A stretch of DNA of 64,000 nt from Limnanthes douglasii subsp. nivea (GCA_036936605.1 JAUPFV010000002.1:337441215-337505214), one strand, 5' to 3'. Numbered from the stretch's first letter, positions 10,954 to 23,927 are shown. Made by a program: numbers and translations. Notes: a model not told the origin generated them from the sequence alone.

Positions 10954-11399
10954 ATCAATCTTAGCAGTCAAATCAATCTAAAGAGCGTCCCAAATTTGAA
11001 ACCAGAACAAATGGCTAGCGATAAAAGATTAGAAGAAGAAAAAAATTAACAGCATCAACCAAACTTGTTTTGCACATCCACATAAAATAGAAACATGGTA
11101 GAAAACTACACCATCTCGTCAAAATACGAAACTTCTTGAAAAAATTAATCATCCCATGTTAATATATGGTCACTCTAGTCATCCATAACTATCACGATAT
11201 TTGTTTTGTTTTAGAAATTCTATTTTGCACAATGCAACTTGTGGAATGCCTTGAAAACTATTTAAATAAACATATTTAACAAAGTATTAGCTCCAGGATA
11301 CAATGGTCACTATGATTATGCTACTAAGACCTTAATAATATAAACATTGTTATTGTTGGTCTCGATATTTCTAACAAACTGAAAAGTAAACACTGGAAT
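10954..11399. other. AT-rich intergenic stretch
   Basis: No coding, RNA or repeat structure that I can support. Confidence 0.4.
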
Positions 11400-11946
11400 T
11401 AGGCTACAAATGCAGGTATCAGTCTGGGCTGCTCAACTGCTTTCAGGAAAAACAAAAAGATTGATTACCTTAAGTGGATTGCGCCTGAAGCTTATAGATT
11501 GAAAATGAATATGGAGAGTCAAGTGGTGGGATTGTTATTCGCAATAGCAAAGGAGATATTATCCCCTCTTCTGGCAACACTTACGAGAAGCTCTCCTCGA
11601 TGCTAGCCGAAGCCAGAGTGTTGCTTGAAGACTTAATTATTTGTGCAAAAAACAGTTGGATTAATGTTGATAACGAATCAAATTGCTTGATCTTATTAAT
11701 CTGCTAGTTGATGAAAAATCTCCTTGGTATCTCTCGCCTTTTATCATGATTTGTAGAAGGCTGATTTACTCAAAGATGAACGTCAAGTACATATCGCGCA
11801 TTCAGAATCAAGCAGCTGATTTCCTAGCTAAATGGTCTTTAAACTTTACAAATAAGATAAGCTTCCCTTATCTTAAAACTCCAAATCAACTTTCAGCTAT
11901 TACTTTTCTTGAAAGTTTGAGTCTAAGCTACCTAAACTCAAACTAA
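11400..11946 (+). pseudogene. RNase H-like (RVT_3) domain fragment
   Basis: Frameshifted remnant of the plant RNase H-like domain found at the end of LINE polyproteins and in stand-alone RVT_3 genes. In order one sees YLKWIAPEAYRLKMN, GIVIRNSKGDI, LAEARVLLEDL, NVDNES and, after a frameshift near 11683, YISRIQNQAADFLAKWS. The acidic positions in AEA and DNES match the family pattern. There is no reverse transcriptase upstream, so this is a domain-sized scrap. Confidence 0.7.
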
Positions 11947-14247
11947 GATTAGTCCTCATCTTTGCTGCAATTTTTTTGCAGTTTAATTCTATCCTCTTAT
12001 CAAAATGTTGTTGGTCTCTCTCCTTGAGTTGGAATCGGTTGTATGTTGATTTTTGAAGATATAAAGAAGCGTGAAGTTGTTGTTGAAGAGATGAAAGCTG
12101 CTTTTGCAATGGTTGGAAGGTCCATCTTCAATGGAGTTTCTTATTCTAAGCTGTGTTGAGGTCTTTGTTTTTAAATTCACCTTGGCGGGACAATTTGTAT
12201 TAAATCTTGGATAGGTGGCGCTTCTCTCTTAAAAAAGTGTCGATCTATTGTTGTAAGGTCCGTGGTGGACCCTATTTTCCATCACTAATTAATTAGAATA
12301 AAGTTTGTTTGGCTAAAAAACATATTTGACGAAAGAAACAACGATTGCAACTTACGTTTAAGCAAGGACTTTCTAGACACGTACGAATCTCATGTCAAAG
12401 AACACTACAAACCCATGCGTTTTGGTTGCGATTCCATTCAATTTCATCGCCAAAATATCTAAAAGGGATTCTAAAGTCAATTACCAACCCTAAACAGCCT
12501 AAAACATTCTTATATTTAATTTTAGGATTTCAGATTGGAGCTCGATCTAGAAGATATAGAGGTTTGTATTAATACTTTTCTTTATAAAAAACCACTAATA
12601 ATTAATTTATATACTAAAGTTTAGTATGTGGATATTTTTTTCCTAGAAAAAAGAGTATATTTAACAATGACATTTCTTTTAGAAACATGGCTTATGGTAA
12701 TTTCACATTCTTGTTAAAAATATCACCAAAAAAAATTTACAATAATTTTTCCATCTCGACGTAGCCATATTGATTTAATTTACAAATTGATGCATTCCTT
12801 CTACTACAAAATCATCTACCTCCTAAACATTAAATTAAGACAATAAACAACCAAATCTAACCTAATTTGTTTAGTTTTTCTTTCAAAAAACTAAAAAAAA
12901 GTTAAACAAACTCTTTTCTAAACATACCGATTCAATCTAACAATCTAAAACTAAAGTATTTATTACATCGTTAACATGATTCTACCACTTATTTGAACAA
13001 AATTTAAAAACAAAACTATGAATTTAAAATTAACAAAAAGGATTCTGATTTCGAGAGGGTTCAATTTTGCCCCTCAAAATTACAACTAATTTCGATCCCT
13101 GAGCAAAAAATAATACGAACAACGACAAACCCTAATTCATACACTTCCAAATCAAGTCCAGAATCACAAATTTTACAGATATAAATGTATATCAAAACTA
13201 GATTAACCAGTAAATGAAATATGCATCGAATTAAAATTATTGAAAACTAAAAAAGATTGGATCATCTAAAATTTGTAGTGAAATTTCAGAACCTAGTGTA
13301 AAGCTTTAAATAAATGTTTTTTCTGAAGAAAATAAATACATATATACGTAGAGGATGATGGAATGAAAGATTTTTTTATTTTGAATTTGTAAAACTAGTT
13401 TGAAATGAGATTTTATTCTTTAAACTTGAGAGATTTTAAAGCTTCGGTTTTTAGAAGTGAAATAAATGGCGAGATTCGTAACAAAAATCTTATATATGTG
13501 TTTTTATGTTCAAGAAATGTAACGTTTCAAAATATGATATTTTAAACATAAATGGGCTATGATGTATCTCGTTAGGTTTTAGTCATATAACTCACTCAAA
13601 TGGTCATTTATTTTTTAAACTAAATAGATCCAAACTACCTTTAACTAACCTAACTATTTAGGTATATACCTCTCAACCCTAAGAAAAACCATAAATTTGT
13701 AATCCTAAACTATCATGTTAGACTATCATAACATCTCAATTCGAGTTCATATACATGGAATCAACCTTCGACGTATCATATTTTCAGGAGAGTAATGGAA
13801 AAAAATAAGTGTAACTTTTAAAATTCATGTTTTTGCATGATCTTCACGATAATACTTGGTGTCATCGCGATTGACGTGCAGTTTACCTAATATCATCACA
13901 CGAGTCACGTGATGATGCCAAGTATAGTTGCCCAAAAAAATGTAGGCTTTGTCTCAAAAGTCTTGTAAAATTTTATCTTCATATTTAATATGTATCATGT
14001 AACTTTTCTGATGATGTGTTTAAATTTGGAATGACATTAGGAACGGAGGAGGCAACATGTTTCTTTGTCAATTACATATTTGTTTACTATTCAATACAAT
14101 TATACTAAATGCAATTTGAGTGTAGGTTGATACTTATGATTTGTCATTATTATTATCCTCTTCGATGATCGTAAGTGTTAAAATATCATATGTTATATTA
14201 TAAATGCAAGAGATATGATATTTTTGAAATAAACGTTAGAGTATATG
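11947..14247. other. AT-rich intergenic DNA up to the Tat element
   Basis: About 2.3 kb without a supportable gene. Short open frames near 12000-12570 lack recognisable domains. CACACGAGTCACGTGATG near 13897-13914 is a short imperfect palindrome only. Confidence 0.4.
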
Positions 14248-14252
14248 GTTTT

Positions 14253-14627
14253 TGGTGAGGTTTATTTTTTGTTGAGGGTAATTTTGTCTAGAGTTTTGTG
14301 GTGTTTCAAAGGTATTTAATGTTTGGATGGATTGTAGTGAGAGATTTGAGCTGCCTGGTTGTATTTAATTTTTATTACCCTCATTAAATGAAAGTGGTTG
14401 AGTATTTATACCCTTAATTGTGGGCCACATGGGCTTTTGGGTTGTCTCATGGATTCGGGTCAAGTTCAAAGACTCATTAGTTTTAAGCAGGTAGGTAATT
14501 AGCTTAGTCATGAAGTGATTAAGTTTTTAGTACATTAGTTCAGTTTGGATGACTCAGTGGGTGGATGTTGTCCGAATTGCCCCTGTCCGGTTCTCATAAA
14601 GAGTGGCAATAAATTCCGGACTCATCA
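14253..14627 (-). repeat. 3' LTR of the older Tat element
   Basis: Starts TGGTGAGG and ends ACTCATCA on the plus strand. It pairs with 23548-23922. Confidence 0.9.
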
Positions 14628-14643
14628 GTAGCCCCTTTTTTAG
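14628..14643 (-). other. Polypurine tract
   Basis: On the minus strand this reads CTAAAAAAGGGGCTAC, directly before the LTR that starts TGATGAG. It is the plus-strand DNA priming site of the element, and the same GGGGCTAC/TGATGAG junction occurs in the young Tat element. Confidence 0.8.
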
Positions 14644-15033
14644 GTTGTGTTTGAAGGCCTTTTGGCAAGACCTAAAAAATATTTCAAGTGTAATCATAAA
14701 TTCGTCCGGAAAGCGTAACGAATTTATCCGGACAGATTAAAACCCTTAGAAGTTGAGTAGTTTTGCTAGAGATAGTGGGACACGTGTCCTCCTCTGATTC
14801 GCCTCACCGTCCGTTTTCCACCTAGAAAAGAGCTTCCACTTGTTTCGAAAAAGTAACCTTTTAATTAATGTTGGTGACATCCGCGCCGTCTTCTTTTCGT
14901 CTTCTCCTAGGTATCAAAGCATCGTTTATCTCATTAGTATAAATCAGTTCACTTTTCACTATTTTATCATCTTCATTATCTCTACTCTGTTAAACTTCAA
15001 AGCTTTCATCTCTCAAAAAACCTTTCTTTTGGT

Positions 15034-17393
15034 GTGAGTTTATGTTCTTTTTCAAGAAACGCTTTAGTAAAAGGTGGGTGGCTCAATTTGTCAGAGTTGG
15101 AAAAAGCTCAAAAGGTTGAACGAGAAAGGCGCATCGCTGTAGGCCTCCCTGTTTCCCCTGTTGATAAACCGACAATACCAAGCTCAGAGCCTGACCAGGG
15201 TTCTTCTTCAAGTAAGAGTGCTAAACCTAGGAGGTTGTTCCAGTCCAACCTTTCACAAATAGTCTCGGGCTCATCGGTTCAAGAGTCAGAGCCTGTCGTT
15301 GAACCATAACAGGTGGTTACAAGCGTTAGAAAACCTTCCCCATTCATCGCTATGGGGTCAGATGCTGATATTTCCCCGGAGAAACTGGTGGATAGACAAA
15401 GGGGTCGTCTGGTTAAAGGACGGGCTGCTGGCACACAACCTAAACTACAATCCACGCCTTCGAAATCCGGGATAAAAAGTAAAACCACAGGGTCAGAAGC
15501 ACCCATCAAAATTCCCAAGGACAAGCTTTCCGGTCTGGAGGCAACTAGCTCAAGTCTTCGAAAAGAGACCTCCGGGTCCGAGCCCCAGCCGGACTCTAGA
15601 CGACAAGAGGGAAAGAATGCTCAACAATCTGGAGGGCCTACTATGCCAACTACTAGCTCTTCTCTTCCTAAAACAGATGACAATCCCTCCGTGGTAATGG
15701 AGGATGTAATGGAGGACAGCATCGAAGAAGCCCCTTTTGAGACTGACGTCTCCGGGAAAACAAGCGAGACTGCCACTACTAGGAAGAGCAAACGCAAGGA
15801 AAAAGTGTGTTTGAAACATCCGGACCTGCCGGAGTGCCTTGTGGGAAATGTGGGGCCTTGTTTCAGTAAAGTAAGTGTTAAATATCTGTTGGCCAAGGAT
15901 TTCAACGATCACTTAGAGGCTGGGCAGACTACCTGTGCCAAGCTAAATGCTTGGGCTCCTAAAACCTGGGGAAACCGCTTCCACAACTGCTTTACCGGAG
16001 GCAATCTAACCAGATCCTATCTTTGGAATACCACCGACCAGAGGGATCTGTCTTGGGAGGAATTAACCACTCTACCCCCTCCGGGAGTGATTCTTCGGAA
16101 GACAGAGGGGAAAGATGGGAAATTGGCCTTGCCGGGCAGAGCTAAAGCCCCTAGCAAGATGAAAGGCAAAAAAGTTAAGGCCAAACAAGGTGTGGTAGAG
16201 GCTAACCTTATCGAGATGGAGGAAGCTGCCCCAACAAACCAAGAGGGACAAGATCAAGGACAGATTGATGATGCCTTATTACAAGTGGTGGAGTACAAGA
16301 GCACCAAGGAAGCAGTTGGGTCTCCAAAATCTCAAAAGGTCAGAAAACGGGGAGCAAAAGATGAAGACTGGGATGCCAAGAAAAAGAAAACCTCCATGGG
16401 AGACGAGGTTTCTCTCCGGGCTCCGGAGCCACTACCTATTGTTGACCCTTTTGACCCCACTCAAGCAGAAGAGATCCCTGGTGACTTTCAAACCAGAGGG
16501 GGTGCTGGAGGGGATATCAGCATCGATGGTGTCGATATCAGCGGGCTTGAGAGGACTGGTCTTTACTTCAAAAACCTCCCCAAAGATGATTTTGTTGGGC
16601 CCTACCTCCCCCCCCCCCCAAGTTCTTCGAACCTTGTCACATTCAATGGTAGGTCTTTTCTGTCTCAAGTGAGAGAGACGTCATTGCTCACTATTTATTG
16701 GGCAATGTCCAGCCAGTGTTTATCTTGGAGAAACAAGTGCGCAATCAAACAAGCATCATCCATACCCTCAATTCTGACAAGGAGAAACTGTCTAGCGACC
16801 TTCTTAGCATCAACCAAAGTACTGAGGCATTGAGGAAAGAGAATGAAAAGTTGAAGAAACGTCAGGAGGACTTGGCCAACAGGTTAGCCACTTCGGAAGG
16901 AGTTTTCAAAGAACTCCAATTAAAGCAATCCATCTTGGAAAGAGACCTCCTTTCATCAAAAGAGGAGGTGAAGGCCAAAGATAGCACCATTCAGGCCTTA
17001 ACTAATGACAAGATCTCTCTTGAGAATAGTGTGTCGAAGGCTGAGCAAGAAAAGGCTGACTTGTTAAGGGAGCAGGAGAAAACAATCCAGGTTAGGATGG
17101 ATGCTTATACCAATGAGATGATAGATTCTCAGGAGGCAAGGTATGCTGAGGTCAGGTCAGATATGGTTCTTCTTTTTCATGAAAAATTTCCGAAGAAGAC
17201 CTTGGGAGATTTATGGCGATTCGTGGAGTACAAAGACATTCCTCATCATACCATGTATGTTGGTGATAAGTACAACTACTCCAGTAACGACACCACTGAC
17301 GAAGAAGAAGAAGAAATTGGGGAGAGTCCGGATGACGACCCAAAGAAGAAAAAGCTAAGTGAGGCTGAGCCATCTACAAAAGCTCAGTCTTAG
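15034..17393 (+). pseudogene. Antisense ORF of the older Tat element (C-terminal half)
   Basis: Runs opposite to gag-pol, between integrase and the 3' LTR. The first frame (15034-15309) ends in one in-frame TAA and resumes at once (15313 onward). It is lysine/serine-rich, then has a conserved WGNRFHNCFTGGNLTRSYLW segment like WDNRFRRCFVDENLARSRLW of the young element. A 12-C homopolymer (16608-16619) and a frame change near 16650-16690 follow. A coiled coil (about 16698-17230) and an acidic tail end at TAG 17393. The N-terminal gypsy-type transposase-like domain present in the young element is missing. Function in Tat elements is unknown. Confidence 0.75.
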
Positions 17394-17901
17394 AGTATCA
17401 ATTATCTTTTTTAATTCTCTCGTTATTGAACCAAAGTCCTTGGATGGCCAAGGCATTTTTTGTAACCATGTCCGGTATCTGTCCGGATAAACCTTTCTTG
17501 TTTTGACAATTCAAAGTCCTTGGATGGCCAAGGCATTTCGTATGTTTTAATGGGTAGTTTCATTCTGCACAACTCTTGCATTTTTCATAATTTTTCAACT
17601 TTGATGGCTAATTTTTAAACAACCCTTAATTATTTCACAAGTATTTTAAAGTGAGAGTGTTTAAATTCTCCGATGACAAATGTTTAAGTAGTCATCATTC
17701 CTCCAATTTAATCCGGTCTATTTAGTAAAAAAATTCAACGAAAACTACTAACTGAAAATGCTCCGAATATTTTAAGAAGGCATCATATTTTATAAAAAAG
17801 ACTGAACACCTCATTAAAACCTCCCCGAGCCACCATGGAGGAAATAATATGCCCCCAAATATTTACATGAATTTTCAAACAAGTAAATATTTACATAGTT
17901 T
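17394..17901. other. 3' untranslated region of the older Tat element
   Basis: Noncoding DNA between antisense ORF and integrase. AAAGTCCTTGGATGGCCAAG occurs twice (about 17432 and 17507). Confidence 0.6.
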
Positions 17902-18870
17902 TTACTCCAAGTACAAACGGAGGTGCTCGATGTTCCAAGGGTGATTCAAAATCCTTCCATCTTTGTCTTGGAGCTGGTATGCCCCAGGCTTAAGCTTTTC
18001 AATGACCACATAGGGTCCTTCCCAAGTTGGAGCCAATTTACCAAACTGCTTCTCTTTAGTATGCAGGAAAACTTTTCTCAATACCTTATCCCCTAGTTGA
18101 AAATCCATTCTCTTAACTTTAGAAGCAAACCTGCTTCTCATCAAACCTTGATAGTGTGCAGCTCTAAGGTGAGCCTTAACTCTTCTTTCTTCTATTAAGT
18201 CAAGCTGGCCTCTCATTGTCACTTCGTTAGCGTGTTCGGAAAAATTATGAACTCGAAATGAAGGGAGAGTAGCTTCTATGGGAGCTATGGAATCCATCCC
18301 ATATACTAAGGCAAAGGGAGACTTTTGTGTTGCAGCCCCAGGAGTGGTCTGGTAAGCCCACAAAACTTCTTGCAAGTAACTTGGCCATTTTCCAGCAGTC
18401 CCTTCTAAATTCTTCTTCAGACCGGACAATATTATCCTGTTGGATACTTCGACCTGACCATTTGCTTGTGGGTGGAAAAGAGAAGCGAAGAAATGTTGTA
18501 TGCCTCTGGAGGCATAGAAGTTTTCCATTTCTTTGTTGTCGAACTGTGGCCCATTGTCTGTGGTTATTTTTTATGGAATTGCAAATCTGCAACAGATATT
18601 GGATAAGATGAATTTTATAACATCTTTTGATGTTGTACCTGCCAATGGAGTTGCTTCTATCCACTTGGAGAAGTAATCAATAGCAACGATTATAGTTCTA
18701 CACCCTCCGGATGCCATAGGTAGAGGCCCAATCAAATCCAACCCCCAACGAGCAAAAGGTATTGGTTCAGAAATTGATTCTAAAGGGATAGTTGGGGTAT
18801 GAATTTCATTGCTATATCTTTGGCATGGGTCACACTTTTTTACCAACTCCTTAGCATCTTGCATTATGGA
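17902..18870 (-). pseudogene. Integrase region of the older Tat element
   Basis: Shows the end of the H2C2 zinc finger (CDPCQRYSNEI), the catalytic core (WGLDLIGPLPMASGG, then FHPQANGQVEVSNR) and a C-terminal GPYVVIEKLKPGAYQL segment ending LRLYLE. An in-frame stop lies at about 18570, before the TDNGPQF motif, splitting the core. The start of the zinc finger is in the preceding frame beyond another stop near 18870. Confidence 0.88.
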
Positions 18871-20773
18871 GGGTCAGTAGTACCCAGCTAACAAAACTCT
18901 TCTTGTTAGGGTCCTGAATCCGTAGTGAGCTGATCCCTCACCATCATGTAACTCGGAGAGCACTATTTGAGACTCATCGACCCCCAAACATCGTAAGAGG
19001 GGTTTACTATAAGATTTATTATAAAGAATATCTCTTAGGATGACAAAACCACGAGCCTTGTACTTTACTTTTATTGCTATTGTTTTTTCCGGAGGCAAGA
19101 TGCCATCTGAGAGGTATTGAAGGAGAGGAAATCTCCAATCTTGAGGCTGCTTTGTCTGTATATTCAAACTTTCTTCTTTCTTATCCGGATTGATTTGAAT
19201 TGATGGGCATTCTTGCACATGTATCCAAGGGTAGGACTCAGAGTAGGCTATGGTTGCCAAGGAGTCTGCCAGTGTATTTTCTGTTCGAGGTATGTGATCA
19301 TAAGTGACGCTTTTGAAATTGAGTGCCACTTCTTTGAGGATGAATAAATAGTTAATCAGTTGTTATTTCTTAGCTTCGGACTGACCCTGTGCATGATGGA
19401 TAAGAAGCTGGGAGTCGCTCATTAACCTGACTCTTTTGGCTCCACAAATGAGAGCCAACTTTAAACCAACTATAGCAGCCTCATATTCGGACTCATTATT
19501 GGAAGCCCTGAATGCAAAGCATATAGCCTGGTACATTCTGTCATCGAACGGAGAGGTTAAACATATCCCAGCACCACAACCCATGGTGCTTGATCCACCG
19601 TCAGTCTGGATAATCCTTACTTTTTTATCTTTTACTCCGGTTGCTTGTTTAGTATCTCTATCTGAGTGAAATTCAACTAAGAAATCTGCCACCGCTTGGG
19701 CTTTGACTGCTGTCCGAGGGGCAAAATCAATATCGTAGTCTCCCATTTCCACTGACCACTTGGTCATTCTACTTGAAATGTCGGCCTTTTGGATAACGTT
19801 TTTCAAAGTAAAAGACGTCCGAACAATAATGAGATGAGCCTGGAAATAAGGTCTCATCTTCCTCGCAGCAATCACCGAGGCTAATGCTAATTTTTCAAGT
19901 TTCAATTAGCGTTTTCTACATCAATCAAACTCTTGCTAACATAATACACCGGATGGGGATAATTCTCTGCTTCCCTTACCAACACTGCACTTATGGCACA
20001 ACTAGAAACTACCAAGTATACGAAAAGAGTCTCTCCATCAACGGGTTTAAACAAAGTCTTGGGGGAGGAAAAATGCTTCTTGATTTCATCGAAGGCCTCA
20101 TCACACTGTGAGGACCAATCAAAGTCCTTTGCACCTTTCAAAGTCTGAAAAACGCTGGGAACACCTGTCCGAAGACCTTGAAATGAAACGGTTTAGTGCA
20201 GCCAGCCTCTCAGTCAATCGTTGTATTTCTTTAATATTCCAAGTAGGCTCCATTTGTAGTAAAGCATAAAGCTGGTCCGGATCAGGCTGTATCCCTTGCT
20301 CATTTATCACATATCTCAAGAATATCCCGGACTGCACTCCAAAGACACACTTTTCTGGGTTTAATTTCAAATTTACTTTTGCTAAGTTAGTAAACCTCCA
20401 TGTTTCTTCCAATTTGATCAGCAAAATCCTTGTTTACCAACCTCTGATAAATAGCCCCAGCATTTTTTAACCAAAATGGCATCACCTTGTAACAATGAAG
20501 GCCCCTATCAGTAACAAATGTAGTATGTTCTTAATCCTTCGGATCCACTTGAATCTGATTATACCCGGAGAAGGCATCCATATAGGATAGCAGCTTGTTT
20601 CCAGATGTGGAGTCCACCAACTGATCGATTCGGGGAACCGGGTATAAATCCTTTCGGCAAGCTCTGTTGAAATCTGTGAAATCGATGCACATACGCCATT
20701 TGCCATTTTTAGTTTTTACCAATACTGGGTTGGCCGTCCATAAAGGGTATTGAGATTCCTTTATGTGCCCCAT
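18871..20773 (-). pseudogene. RT and two RNase H domains of the older Tat element
   Basis: Minus-strand order: RT start (YPLWTANPVLVKTKNGKWRM, FSGYNQIQ; 20531-20773), RT end (KVNLKLNPEKC, LAALNRFISRSSDR; 20119-20424), first RNase H and connection (19902-20141 and the right part of 19363-19905), and second RNase H (IQTDGGSSTMGCGAG, NNESEYEAAIVGLKLA, LMSDSQLLI). Near 20400 the sequence jumps from QIGRNMEV to LAKVNLKLN. This removes the YxDD catalytic box and about 25 further codons that the young element has. Frameshifts occur near 20525, 20425 and 20140. Confidence 0.88.
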
Positions 20774-21289
20774 TTTAGTAAGCCGGTCGACCTCTTAAAC
20801 TATGACATCAGCCTTTTCTTTAGAAAATGCTCTTCTCTTCTGTACCACAGGTGCTATGTCTCTTCGGATGGACAATTAGTGTGATATAATCTCTGATGGT
20901 ACTCCGGTAACATCAGCATTGCACCAAGCAAAAACATGCTGATGGTCTTTCAAGAATTTTAACATTTTACCTTTTCATTCTGATGTCATCTTGGATCCTA
21001 TCTTGACACTTTTTCCTTCAGCCAGAGAGTGAGTTTCAACTTCTTCAATTGGTATTAAAACACCAGGGGTCTCTCTAGGGTCATCTATTTCACCCTCTCC
21101 CCAGAGGGCCCTTCAAACTGCTATTCCTCATTGATCCAAACTGCCCCCAACGTCCGCGGAGCCAGTGCAGTTGCATAACATTCTCTTGCTACCTTTTGGC
21201 TGCTCCGAACAACTCCCACTTGTCCTTGCACAACATACTTCAAACACTGATGGACTGTTGAGGCCACGACATGCATCCTAGAGAGCCAA

Positions 21290-21711
21290 GATCTTCCCAG
21301 AATAGCGTTTTAACAAGTGGGACAATCCACCACAACGAATAGTATTTTAACCATCTTTTTAAAAGGGCCTTTGCCCAAAAACACCTCCTCATCGAACTCC
21401 CCGATCACATCTACTGAGCTTCCAGTGAAACCCACATTTGATCTGTTCGAACGCTGAATCACTGCTGGATTCTTCCTTTTTTGTAGGAAGTTAAAAAGAG
21501 AATATTGACTGAACTTCCGGTATCCACCAAAATTTTCCTTATATCATTGCCTCCAATGGATGCTCCTAGGACCACATCATTTTCATGTGGACCGGCAATA
21601 TCCCTCAGATCATCCTCGTCAAAAACAATAAAAAGAAAAAGGAATTTGCGATTAATAGGAGGTTATGCCTCCTTCAAGCTGGGTAGCTAAAGTATGAACG
21701 TGCCTCTTTCT
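21290..21711 (-). pseudogene. Aspartic protease region of the older Tat element
   Basis: Minus-strand translation gives DDLRDIAGPHENDVVLGAS, then ILVDTGSSVNILF with the retroviral-type protease active site DTG. Frameshifts follow toward 21290. About 500 bp between here and the RT start (20774-21289) is too degraded to read in one frame. Confidence 0.75.
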
Positions 21712-23475
21712 TTAAGAAGCAGTTGGTGCAGTCATGGTGTCCCCTCCCAATATTGTAAGTGATTCAAAAAAGTTAATAAGTCCGGACACCGTCTTGCAAT
21801 GCTCCACGATAACACCCACTTTATTCCGGGTCGGATCAGGGTCTAAGTATTCTGACTCTACATCGAACCTCTCGATTATCACCATAGCCCCATCCAGAGG
21901 CGATGTGCCTGCATTATTTGGACCAGCCCGATGAGCACCATTAGGCCTACTTCCACCTCTTCTTTTAACATATGCCCCCAACTTTCCTCTTTCAATCAAG
22001 TTCTGCACTTCTTGTTTCAACGCAATACAATCTTTAGTGGTATGACCAGTATCATGGTGATACTGGCAAAAACAATTATTACGCTTCTCCCTAGGAGACT
22101 GTAATGCAGACGACCTTCTGTAGTGTACTTCGTCTTTTGTTTCGTCATAAATGGTGGCTACATTTTCTTTCAACTCAACAAACCACTCCGGTTGTACCCA
22201 AGGCCCTCGTTTATTTCTAGATTGTTGACTCTGGGCTGGTGCAGCTGGCTGAGACTGAGCTTTGGCCCTATTATGACCCTACCCGGCCTCCCTAGCCTTG
22301 TTCCCGGACTGGTTTTGGTTTGGATTTGGTACAGCCGGAGCAGACCTCACCTGCTTGTGCACCCTAGTTTTCTTTGTTTCATCTACATTAATCTGCTTTC
22401 CGACCTGATTCAGCAGACCTCCCCACGTCATGGCCTTTTTTCTGGTTACTGAATCAGACAAGTTACCAGGGTTTAAGCCCTGCCTCAGAGAAGCTATTTC
22501 TACTTGCTCGAAGCAATCAGCCAATCCATTTTTGGTATTCACAAAACGACTTATGTATTCTTTGAAGGATTCGTTTGGTTCTTGGGCACAATGGATAATC
22601 GTGTCTCCATTTCCCTTTACTTCCTTACTTCCAACAAACTGCCTCCGAAAGGCTACCCAAAAAGTGTCAAAATTCCTGATACAACTCTGTGGTAAGCTAT
22701 TATACCATTTCAGAGCACTCCCCGTAAAAGACTGGAAGAACGCTCGACAGAGTAACTTATCATCATTGTCAAAATTCATCATAAATATTTTGAATTTCTC
22801 CAGATGGTTATCTGGATCTTTACTCTCATCGTATTTTTCCATCTTTGTGCTGTCAAACCTCTTAGGAAGGTTTCCGGACAGTATCTTGGAAGACAATGGA
22901 GATTGTCTCCAATTTCGGCCAGGACTGAAAACCGTATCTTCGTTAGGAGTTGCAAAGATACTTGGTTCATCATGAAAAGCAAAAGGATCCATCACCATCC
23001 GATCTACGTGTCTCCGGCTATGAGACGATCATTTGCCTATATGCCTCTTTAACCTTCCAGGCATATCCCTTTTTCTTGAGTACTTTTCAACTAACTTTTC
23101 TATCTTTTTAGAACGGCATTCATCACTGCTGGATGACAAGGATTCTTCGACTCTATCTTCACCTGAGGAGCTACTGGAAGATTCTGAGTCTGAATCAGAG
23201 CTCTCCACCGGTTTAGACCGGTGAGACGTTTTTGAGCTAGCATAAGTCTTTTTCGTACTCACATGGGTTTTTGAGGGCTCATGTTCTCTTGGGTTGTCAG
23301 TATGATGAGAAACTGACGCCTTTGATTTTTCTTTTACGCCCATCTCTGCCCTCTTGGCAGCCCTCAAAGCTTTTATTTCAACTTTTAATCTATCTCGCTC
23401 CTCAATCGTATATTCATCATTTTCACCCACCACTTCTGCCAAAGCTGGTGGTATTTCTTGCACGTCTGGATTCAT
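21712..23475 (-). pseudogene. gag of the older Tat element
   Basis: One frame broken by stops near 23029 and 22279. It has a Ser/Glu-rich N-terminus, the retrotransposon gag domain (WYNSLPQSCIRNFDTFW, RQGLNPG) and a zinc knuckle CQYHHDTGHTTKDC of the unusual CX2HX4HX4C spacing. This family is the apparent source of the gag piece inside the hAT-like element at 27477. Confidence 0.88.
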
Positions 23476-23530
23476 TCAAACTGGTTTTTCCTGATGGTTT
23501 TGAATGCTAGATTTGGGCACCTTCTTCTCC

Positions 23531-23544
23531 CACTGTGGTCGCCA
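23531..23544 (-). other. Primer-binding site
   Basis: On the minus strand TGGCGACCACAGTG begins three bases after the 5' LTR. It has the TGG start expected for a tRNA CCA end; I cannot name the tRNA. Confidence 0.6.
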
Positions 23545-23547
23545 ATT

Positions 23548-23922
23548 TGGTGAGATTTATTTTTGGTTTAGGGTAATTTTGTCCAGATTTTTGTGGTGTT
23601 TCAAAGGTATTTAATGTTTGAATGGATTGTAGTGAGAGATTTGAGCTGCCTGGTTGTATTTAATTTTTATTACCCTCATTAAATGAAAGTGGTTGGGTAT
23701 TTATACCCTTAATTGTGGGCCACATGGGCTTTCGGGTTGTTTCATGGATTCGGGTCAAGTTCAAAGACCCATTAGTTTTAAGCTGGTAGGTAATTAGCTT
23801 AGTCATGAATTGATTAAGTTTTTAGTACATTAGTTCAGTTCGGATGGCTCAGTGGGTGGATGTTGTCCGAATTGCCCCTATCCGATTCTCATAAAGAGTG
23901 GCAATAAATTTCGGACTCATCA
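23548..23922 (-). repeat. 5' LTR of the older Tat element
   Basis: Pairs with 14253-14627. On the minus strand GTATAAATAC at 23697-23706 is a good TATA box for the element promoter. Confidence 0.9.
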
Positions 23923-23927
23923 GTTTA

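Larger units (their letters stand above)
14253..23922 (-). mobile_element. Ty3/gypsy LTR retrotransposon, Tat lineage (old, defective)
   Basis: A 9.67-kb element on the minus strand. Its 375-bp LTRs are at 14253-14627 and 23548-23922. I count about 17 differences by eye (about 95% identity). The flanking 5-mers are GTTTT (14248-14252) and GTTTA (23923-23927), an imperfect target duplication. Gene order on the minus strand is gag, protease, RT, RNase H, second RNase H, integrase; then on the opposite strand an antisense ORF. The double RNase H and the antisense ORF are marks of the Tat lineage. Several stops, frameshifts and a deleted RT active-site box make it non-autonomous. Confidence 0.92.

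Noticed and set aside
10188..10981. Several open frames of 70-102 codons that look like small genes
   Set aside because: They are products of the tandem, scrambled SINE exon array; the two minus-strand frames even repeat each other.
13897..13914. CACGTGATG-type palindrome as a possible regulatory site
   Set aside because: Isolated, short, and not near any gene start.
15550..15912. Minus-strand frames opposite the older Tat antisense ORF (also 16072-16257 and 16432-16668)
   Set aside because: Shadow frames of the plus-strand ORF, without domains of their own.
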